Of a DNA stretch of 64,000 bases, positions 57,462 to 64,000 are shown piece after piece. How positions within the stretch are numbered: position 1 is the first letter of the stretch; each line of letters opens with the position of its first letter. The stretch spans positions 37,868,980 through 37,932,979 of the forward strand of contig CM033392.1 in assembly GCA_019426215.1 (NCBI GenBank), written 5' to 3'. A program made the position numbers and the translations under genes. The notes beneath the pieces were generated by a model. It saw only the letters and a list, made by a program, of their open reading frames with translations, made no database searches and was not told the DNA's origin. The DNA is from Buddleja alternifolia. Its lineage: Eukaryota > Streptophyta > Magnoliopsida > Lamiales > Scrophulariaceae.

Positions 57462-58554
57462 TAGTGAGCAGTAGACAGAGATTACGAAGGAAAATTTTTC
57501 GTTTTTGAAAAAGAGAGAGACTTGTTTTTGCACGAATGTAATAGAGTATAAGAGTGTTTGTGTTCTGCAGAAACTTCAATTTGAATGTTCGGTGTGTTTG
57601 AAGTTTGAGATGTTGACACGTGGAGGAATATAAATCTCAGCCATTAAAATATAACTGTGGACGTGAATTTAGATTAAATAGGCACGGTTTCTTTTAGTAA
57701 CTGCCACATATACTATTTTGAAGTCCGTTTAAAAGTTTAAAACAGAGACTGAGAGTGATACGTGTGCCCATGAAAAGCGGATACGTTCTTTATGAAAACT
57801 GTTCGGGAATCATAATTTTGAACACTATTCAAATGCCCGCCAAAAATTTGTTAAAGCGTCCGGACCTATTCAGAATGACGCTTGAAACAATTTAGTGTTA
57901 TGTGGACGCTTGAAAATCTTGGGAGTCTCTTTCAAGTAACAGGTTGTGCTTTAGCGGTCATTGTAACATATAGAATTATTCCTTTCAGGGTGTATATGAG
58001 GACACAGTTTCCCAGTACTTATCATTAGGTCTTGGTAGTAGTGTTTTACTTTTGGTTTAAAATATTCAGCGCTGGTTGTACTCGTCTAAGATACATGGTA
58101 ATTGTACTGACGCGTGTACATGTGCTGAACCATCTTTGAAAAATGTGATGAGTACCCATGGGTTTTCTTGAGCGAAGGGTGAGGAATGTCAAGTCAGCAT
58201 TAATTGCATTGATTGACTAATCCACTTTCTCGTTTTAGCGTAGGGTAATGTACGCTTGCTTTTAAAAGGGTCTTTTTACTAACTGCTTTAGCCGGGAATA
58301 CAGCTAAGCGTTTAGTTTATTTTGAAAGAAGTGCAGACGCTAAGGCAGATTTGTGTAATAAGCGTCAAAAAGGTTTTAAGTGTATGGTGCTAAGTGCGTA
58401 TGACCGATGCAAGGGAAAACATTTTTGGTCATATTCACTTAGGTATAGTTTGCTCTTTGAAGGTTCCCCCTATGTAGGTTCCCCATAAATTTCATAACAT
58501 ACAGTGAATTCCCCCTAAATTTCATGCCTAACAAAAGTATGATGTTTCGAATGA
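57462..58554 (-). other. Untranslated spacer between SIRE pol and third ORF
   Basis: About 1.1 kb without a gene. It is rich in GACGCTT / AAGCGTC words (about ten between 57840 and 58400). It may hold a splice acceptor or promoter for the third ORF, but no site can be proven from sequence alone. Confidence 0.6.
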
Positions 58555-61500
58555 TTAAGCATTTAGATCAATCATACCTAGTTCACTTCTTAAAGTGAGA
58601 AAACGTTGTTCGTTAAGCGCTTTGGTGAAGATATCTGCCAGTTGCTTTTCTGTACTAATGAAGTGCATGGAGATATCTTTCTTTTGAACGTGGTCACGTA
58701 GAAAGTGATAGCGAATGTCAATGTGTTTGGTTCTAGAGTGAAGAACTGGATTTTGAGTCATTGCTAAGGCGCTTTGATTGTCACAATGGATAGGAGTTGG
58801 ATCTAGGATTATTCCATAATCTCTAAGTTGTTGCCTCATCCAAAGGATCTGTGCACAACAGCTTCCAGCGGCTACATACTCAGCCTCAGCGGTGGAAGTA
58901 GCGATGGACTGTTGCTTCTTACTATGCCATGAAATTAGTCTATCACCTAGAAATTGACATGTTCCACTAGTACTTTTTCTATCTATTTTGCATCCTGCAA
59001 AATCTGCATCTGAATAACCGATTAGTTCAAAAGGAGAATCCCTAGGATACCATAAGCCCACATTTTGTGTGCCTTTTAGGTACTTAAGGATTCTTTTAGC
59101 AGCAATTAAGTGTGATTCTCTAGGATCAGCTTGAAATCGTGCACACATGCATACTGAGAACATAATATCGGGTCTACTAGCTGTAAGATAAAGAAGTGAT
59201 CCAATAATACCTCTATAGTTAGTGATATCAATTTTCTTTCCATTATCGTCTCTATCTAGCTTAAGCGTTTGGCTCATTGGAATTTTTGAAGGTGATGCAT
59301 TTTCCATACCAAATTTCTTGATCATATCTCTAGTATATTTAGTTTGATTTATGAATATGCCATTAGGGAGTTGTTTAACTTGTAATCCTAGGAAGAAAGT
59401 TAATTCACCCATCATGCTCATTTCAAATTGATCTTGCATCATTTTCGAAAATTTCTCACATAGACGCTTATTGGTAGATCCAAATATAATATCATCAACA
59501 TAAATTTGAACTAGGAGAATATCTTCATTATGGGTAATTTTGAATAACGTTGTGTCAACGCTGCCTTTTGGAAAGCCTTTACCTATAAGGAAGATAGAGA
59601 GAGTGTCATACCATGCTCGTGGTGCTTGTTTAAGACCATAGAGTGCCTTGTCCAATTTGTAAACCATGCTTTTCCCATGGTTGTTGATGAATCCTGGTGG
59701 TTGCTCCACATATACTTCTTCTTGGAGTTTACCATTCAGAAATGCACTCTTTACGTCCATTTGATACACTGTAAATTTGTTAAATGCTGCAAACGCTAGA
59801 AACATGCGGATTGCTTCAAGTCGGGCAACTGGAGCGTATGTTTCATCAAAGTCGATGCCCTCTTCTTGACAGTATCCCTGAGCTACGAGTCTGGCTTTGT
59901 TTCTAATCACAATCCCATTCTCATCCATTTTGTTTCTATAGACCCATCTAGTTCCAATGACCCCTTGGTGGGTTGGTCTTGGTACTAGCGTCCATACCTT
60001 ATTTCTTTCAAATTGGTTTAGCTCTTCTTGCATGGCTTCTATCCAACTTGGATCGTTAAGCGCTTCATCCACTTTCTTTGGTTCCATTTGAGATAGGAAG
60101 CTTGCAAACATGGCCTCATTTATTGTAGCGGCTCTCGTTCTAACGGGTGCTCCAATATCTCCAATAATTAGTTCTGGTGGATGGTCTCTGAGCCATTTTC
60201 TGTCTGGTTGAAACGAGTTAAGGGATTGATCTAACGTTTGATTAAACTGTGTAGGCGCTTGACCAATTCCTTGCGTAGGCGCTTCAGTGTTTGTAGATTG
60301 AATTTGCTCTTGATGAACATTCCCTTCATGATCATCAGCGTTTCTTGCAATGTCATCGTTGATGTCTTTACGAGTAGTCTTAGGATTAGGTATAATGATT
60401 TCATTATCTTCATCAATATCACTATCATCACACAGATTAATTTGTGACGCTTGTTGAGATAAATCTTCAATTCCTGCATCATTAATATTAACCTTACTCG
60501 GTTCTTGGTTAGCATCATCAAACACAACATGAATGGATTCTTCAACCTTCGATTTGATCTTATTTAAGATGCGAAAACTCTTTCCATTTTTGGCGTATCC
60601 TAGAAAGATTCCTTCATCTACTTTAGGATCAAATGTCTTTAGGCTTTGAGAACCATTGTTATGAATGAAACATTTTGAACCAAATACATGAAAGTATGAA
60701 ACATTCGGCTTACGTCCCTTCCATAACTCATATGGAGTCTTTTCATGTTGCTTGTTGATCATACACCGGTTCTGAGTGTAGCAAGCAGTGTTAATAGCTT
60801 CGGCCCACAACCTTTGAGGCAGCTTAGACTCGGCTAACATAGTCCTAGCGGCTTCTTTAAGCGTTCTGTTCCGCCGTTCAGCAACTCCATTTTGTTGAGG
60901 TGTTCTAGGTGCTGAATACTCATGAAGTATTCCAAAGTCTTTACAAAATTTCTCAACAATATGGTTAGTAAATTCAGTTCCTCTATCACTTCTAATTCTT
61001 GTTACTTTTAGATCTTTTGAGTTTTGTAGTTGACGAATTAGAGAAGTGAGCTTGGCACTAGTTTCATCTTTAGATGCTAGAAATTCTACCCATGTATAGC
61101 GTGAAAAATCATCAACTATTACTAGTGAATACTTTTTACCACTAACGCTCATGATTTGAATAGGACCAAACAAATCTAAATGTAGTAATTCAAGTATTCG
61201 AGAGGTCGATAGATGAAGCTTCTTCTTAAAGGATGATTTAACTTGTTTACCCATTTGACAGGCATCACATAAGCGATCTTTATTAAAGGAACCTTTAGGT
61301 AATCCCTCTACGAGATTTAGAGATATTAATTGAGAGATTGTTTTGAAATTGAGGTGATTCATTTTTCTGTGCCATAACCAACCTAATTCGTTTTGATTCT
61401 TAGCTACGAAACATGTAGAGTTGTTATCTAATGTTGAATCCCAATCTACTAAGTATACATTGTTTGTTCTTCTTCCTTTTAATTTGGTAGATCCTATCTT

Positions 61501-61806
61501 AACATCGATTATCTCGCACAAGTCACTAGAAAATTTAATCTCAAAGCCTTTATCACAGAATTGACTTATGCTTAGGAGATTATGTTTAAGACCCTCAACA
61601 TAGTATACATCATTGATCATGATTTTCCCCCTATGCATGATACCTATACCTTTAGTTTTACCTTTAGAATTATCACCGAATATAACTTGAGGACCATTGG
61701 TTGCACGATAGTTGATCAAGAGATCCTTTGATCCAGTCATGTGTCTCGATGATCCACTATCTATGTACCATACTGAAGCGTCGGTGTTGGCTCTAGGTAC
61801 CTGCAT
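58555..61806 (-). CDS. pol polyprotein of the SIRE element (PR-IN-RT-RH)
   Basis: 1083 codons, no stop. Protease: [13 protein letters not shown] (residues 13-25). Gag-pre-integrase: [10 protein letters not shown] with CDACQMGK. Integrase core with its D, D and E residues: [17 protein letters not shown] and [10 protein letters not shown] (about residues 210-325). [46 protein letters not shown] and [11 protein letters not shown] (about 630-800). RNase [34 protein letters not shown] and LADIFTKAL (about 945-1070). All catalytic motifs are present, so the enzymes may be active. The start ATG lies 14 nt after the gag stop, in another frame; a TGA (61809-61807) directly precedes it. Confidence 0.93.
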   Translation of the reverse strand: MQVPRANTDASVWYIDSGSSRHMTGSKDLLINYRATNGPQVIFGDNSKGKTKGIGIMHRGKIMINDVYYVEGLKHNLLSISQFCDKGFEIKFSSDLCEIIDVKIGSTKLKGRRTNNVYLVDWDSTLDNNSTCFVAKNQNELGWLWHRKMNHLNFKTISQLISLNLVEGLPKGSFNKDRLCDACQMGKQVKSSFKKKLHLSTSRILELLHLDLFGPIQIMSVSGKKYSLVIVDDFSRYTWVEFLASKDETSAKLTSLIRQLQNSKDLKVTRIRSDRGTEFTNHIVEKFCKDFGILHEYSAPRTPQQNGVAERRNRTLKEAARTMLAESKLPQRLWAEAINTACYTQNRCMINKQHEKTPYELWKGRKPNVSYFHVFGSKCFIHNNGSQSLKTFDPKVDEGIFLGYAKNGKSFRILNKIKSKVEESIHVVFDDANQEPSKVNINDAGIEDLSQQASQINLCDDSDIDEDNEIIIPNPKTTRKDINDDIARNADDHEGNVHQEQIQSTNTEAPTQGIGQAPTQFNQTLDQSLNSFQPDRKWLRDHPPELIIGDIGAPVRTRAATINEAMFASFLSQMEPKKVDEALNDPSWIEAMQEELNQFERNKVWTLVPRPTHQGVIGTRWVYRNKMDENGIVIRNKARLVAQGYCQEEGIDFDETYAPVARLEAIRMFLAFAAFNKFTVYQMDVKSAFLNGKLQEEVYVEQPPGFINNHGKSMVYKLDKALYGLKQAPRAWYDTLSIFLIGKGFPKGSVDTTLFKITHNEDILLVQIYVDDIIFGSTNKRLCEKFSKMMQDQFEMSMMGELTFFLGLQVKQLPNGIFINQTKYTRDMIKKFGMENASPSKIPMSQTLKLDRDDNGKKIDITNYRGIIGSLLYLTASRPDIMFSVCMCARFQADPRESHLIAAKRILKYLKGTQNVGLWYPRDSPFELIGYSDADFAGCKIDRKSTSGTCQFLGDRLISWHSKKQQSIATSTAEAEYVAAGSCCAQILWMRQQLRDYGIILDPTPIHCDNQSALAMTQNPVLHSRTKHIDIRYHFLRDHVQKKDISMHFISTEKQLADIFTKALNEQRFLTLRSELGMIDLNA

Positions 61807-61820
61807 TCAAAAGGGCAGAT

Positions 61821-64000
61821 CTAATTTCCTTTAGGTACCCATTTTGTTTTGGGTCCTTCTTTGTTAGTGACGTGAATTAGATTTTTCGGAACCCATATTT
61901 GCCTTATCTTCACTATGGGAGAAAGATTGGCCTTCTTGGGTTTCGTTTTGAGTTGCATACCTTTTCTAGATGTATAGAAATATCCTTGATTATAGTGATA
62001 ATCATAATCGTATTCATAATTATCATAGTGTTGATAATATGAACTGGATTGTTTTGGATATGGACGTTTGATTCTGTTTGGTACTGGCTTAGGATGCACT
62101 TTTGGTGCGGGACGCTTAACGTTTGATTCACTTGCAGAAAATATCTCCTTAACTTTTTGAGCGTTTGGATATATTTTCTTTTGTGAGACATTCACTTTGG
62201 TCTTTCCTTTGCCTGAGTCAATGTTGACTTTATCATTAGCTTTTGTAGCAGTATTTGTTGATTCATTCAGCGTTTGTCTGATTGAACTTTCTTCAACAAA
62301 GATTACACCTTTTCCTTTGTTGATTGTTGTAACATTGGACGCTTTGGCTTTATAACTGAATTTATCAAAACCTAGACCGGTCTTTTCACCAAATGCCCTG
62401 GTTACTTTAGTCACATTATCTAGCGTTCTAGACGCTTTTGATAATGAAGAGATAAGCTGCTCGGATTTGGCAAGTTTAGCGACCATTTCAGCTTCTCTTT
62501 TGACTATTATATCAAGATCACCTTTTAGCTGAGTAATTTCACTCTCGAGTGATTGGTTTTTCTCAATGCACTGTTGCTGAATTTGCAACTCTGCTTTGAG
62601 CGTTAAGTTATCACTTCTGAGTGCTGAAATAATACGATGGTGATTTTGGAATAATTGGGTGGCATCTTGACAATCTGTATAATATTCCTTTACTTTGTCA
62701 AGTAATTCATCATAAGAGAGAGGATGATACAGATCAGTGGTTACCTCAGATGGTACGTCGTTAGATGCTTCATTCTCTCTTGCCATGAGACAAATGAATG
62801 CTGAGTCCTTTGATGGTTCATCATCGCTGCTTTCATCTGATGATTCCAAGTCCTCTTCAGGCGTATAGAGAGGTTCTGATTCTGCTAGCAATCCTTGTTG
62901 TCTCAGGTTGCTCCTGAATTGGTTTCTATCCGTGTGATCTTGCTTTGTAGGTTTAGACACATTTGGATATGGGCAATTAACTTGGAAATGCCCTGGTCTC
63001 CTGCAGTTGTAACAAAGATTGGTCTTCATCTTTTGTTCGTTTGTTAATCTTGTGGATCGTTGGTTTAACGCTGCAGGCGCTGAGAGATCTTGCTGAGAAG
63101 GAGTTTGATATTGAATTGGCGCTAGGGAGGAGGACGCAGGATAGTGAGGCGCTTGATATTGTGGTTGTATTTGAGGAAGCGCTTGATATGAACTTTGTCC
63201 TGGGTGCTTAGGACTGTTTCCCTTCTTTTCATATTTCAGGAATTTCCTGAATCTATTTAGAAGCGCCAGTTCTTCTTCCTCACTTATGTCCGAACCTTCT
63301 TCTTTGATAGGTTTTCCTTTGATTGATGCCATTAGCGCTCCAGATTCGATCACTGGATTACTTATTGCATCACTGGCCGAATTCAGCTCAAACTCAAATG
63401 CTTTGAGTTCTGAAAAAGCATCTTCTGGAGTTAGGCTGTCCAGATTGTTTGATTCTTTCATTGCAGTTGTTTTCATCAGGAATCTGCTTGGAAGACTCCT
63501 AAAGATTTTGACCACCGTTTCTCGATTTTGTAGCTCCATTCCCAGAGATGTTAGTTCAGTGACAAGGGCTGTAAACCTCATGTCTAATTGCTCTAACGTC
63601 TCATTAGGTAGCATCTTGAAGCCGTTGAATTTTTCTTTGGCAATTGATAATTTGTTTTCCTTTATTTGTGCTGAGCCACCACAAATAGTAGCCAACTTAT
63701 CCCAAATTTCTTTAGTTGTATTGCATGATTTGACTTTGTTGAATAAGTTGTCATTGTCACCAATGGCTGTGTATAATGCATTCCGACCGACATTGTCCAG
63801 ATTGGCTCGTCGACGCTCATCGGTGGACCATTCTTGTTTGGGCTTCTCCACATAACCGTCAGGTGTTTCTCCTGTGGCTTCGGGCGCTCTGGTGATAACT
63901 TTGTATATTTTGATTGGCCCATCTGAAATGATATCACACATTTCATCATCACATGAACACAAATAAGTAAACGCTTTGACCTTCCAAGAGTCATAATTTG
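61821..64000 (-). CDS. gag of the SIRE element, 5' end outside the window
   Basis: The frame is open from the window edge (NYDSWKVKAFTYL, typical of the gag N-terminus) to TAG at 61823-61821, over 720 codons visible. It contains the UBN2-type capsid region (KEIWDKLATICGGSAQIKEN; ETLEQLDMRF), a CCHC knuckle (CYNCRRPGHFQVNC) and an acidic SSDESSDDE stretch. A coiled-coil region follows (LESEITQLKGDLD, about 62560-62440), then a Tyr-rich basic tail (YYQHYDNYEYDYDY). The extension after the zinc knuckle is typical of Sireviruses. It ends in GPKTKWVPKGN. Gag packages the element RNA into particles in the cytoplasm. Confidence 0.9.
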   Translation of the reverse strand, partial: NYDSWKVKAFTYLCSCDDEMCDIISDGPIKIYKVITRAPEATGETPDGYVEKPKQEWSTDERRRANLDNVGRNALYTAIGDNDNLFNKVKSCNTTKEIWDKLATICGGSAQIKENKLSIAKEKFNGFKMLPNETLEQLDMRFTALVTELTSLGMELQNRETVVKIFRSLPSRFLMKTTAMKESNNLDSLTPEDAFSELKAFEFELNSASDAISNPVIESGALMASIKGKPIKEEGSDISEEEELALLNRFRKFLKYEKKGNSPKHPGQSSYQALPQIQPQYQAPHYPASSSLAPIQYQTPSQQDLSAPAALNQRSTRLTNEQKMKTNLCYNCRRPGHFQVNCPYPNVSKPTKQDHTDRNQFRSNLRQQGLLAESEPLYTPEEDLESSDESSDDEPSKDSAFICLMARENEASNDVPSEVTTDLYHPLSYDELLDKVKEYYTDCQDATQLFQNHHRIISALRSDNLTLKAELQIQQQCIEKNQSLESEITQLKGDLDIIVKREAEMVAKLAKSEQLISSLSKASRTLDNVTKVTRAFGEKTGLGFDKFSYKAKASNVTTINKGKGVIFVEESSIRQTLNESTNTATKANDKVNIDSGKGKTKVNVSQKKIYPNAQKVKEIFSASESNVKRPAPKVHPKPVPNRIKRPYPKQSSSYYQHYDNYEYDYDYHYNQGYFYTSRKGMQLKTKPKKANLSPIVKIRQIWVPKNLIHVTNKEGPKTKWVPKGN

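Larger units (their letters stand above)
51605..64000 (-). mobile_element. Sirevirus (SIRE/Maximus-type) copia retrotransposon, apparently intact in its visible part
   Basis: On the minus strand: gag (64000-61821, continuing outside), pol (61806-58555), an untranslated spacer, a 1302-codon third ORF (57461-53553), a purine tract and the 3' LTR (53370-51605). No stop or frameshift interrupts the three ORFs. A long gag with a C-terminal extension and a large ORF after pol are hallmarks of Sireviruses (family knowledge). With its 5' LTR beyond the window, age cannot be read from LTR divergence, but clean ORFs suggest a recent insertion. Confidence 0.92.

Noticed and set aside
53553..57533. Start of the SIRE third ORF at 57533
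   Set aside because: The codon there is GTG. The first ATG, at 57461, is followed by a typical MAPKK-type start.

Overview
This is plant nuclear DNA, almost certainly from a flowering plant and most likely a eudicot. It holds one clear host gene, a nine-exon gene for cytosolic ribosomal protein uL18/RPL5 (37251-40976, + strand). The rest is a mosaic of transposable elements nested in one another. I cannot name the species.

Left third (1-26308). A degenerate Ty1/copia element on the minus strand (element A) spans the region; its gag-pol lies at 1-2601 and its 5' LTR at 24672-26308. Its untranslated leader was split by an Athila-like Ty3/gypsy element (3897-24141, duplicated target CTATA). That gypsy element was later hit by a Mutator-like element (6820-9182, 9-bp duplication AAACGAATA), which itself took a Sirevirus-type LTR, now solo (6918-8406, duplication AAAAC). 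A copia LTR (12100-12852 plus 22168 to about 22493) also sits in the gypsy element, and a complete but decayed copia element lies inside that LTR (12853-22167, duplication AATAC). Most of the gypsy pol has been lost.

Centre (26309-41761). A LINE fragment is split by a 9.0-kb CACTA transposon (27872-36912, duplication ATC). The CACTA carries a decayed TNP2-type transposase gene and a multi-exon gene ending in a Ulp1/C48 cysteine peptidase domain with a complete catalytic triad. The RPL5 promoter, with Site II boxes and a telo-box, starts within about 60 bp of the LINE remnant.

Right third (41762-64000). A young Retrofit/Ale-like copia insertion (41762-47427, LTRs 3/307 different, duplication GGAAT) has several disabling lesions. 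After it come a small hAT-like element (47534-48217, 8-bp duplication), the 3' end of another copia element (48758 to about 50990) and a Sirevirus (SIRE) copia element on the minus strand (51605 to beyond the window). The SIRE element looks intact in its visible part: gag (cut by the window edge), pol, and a 1302-codon third ORF.

Most notable observations: serial hairpins in the copia leaders whose stems differ but whose loop is conserved and contains self-complementary TTGCAA; the peptidase gene in the CACTA element; a possible common third-ORF domain in the gypsy and SIRE elements; and a gag/pol arrangement in SIRE that is closed to ordinary frameshifting. Motifs, boundaries and target duplications were read by eye. 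Family names rest on recognised motifs, not on a search.
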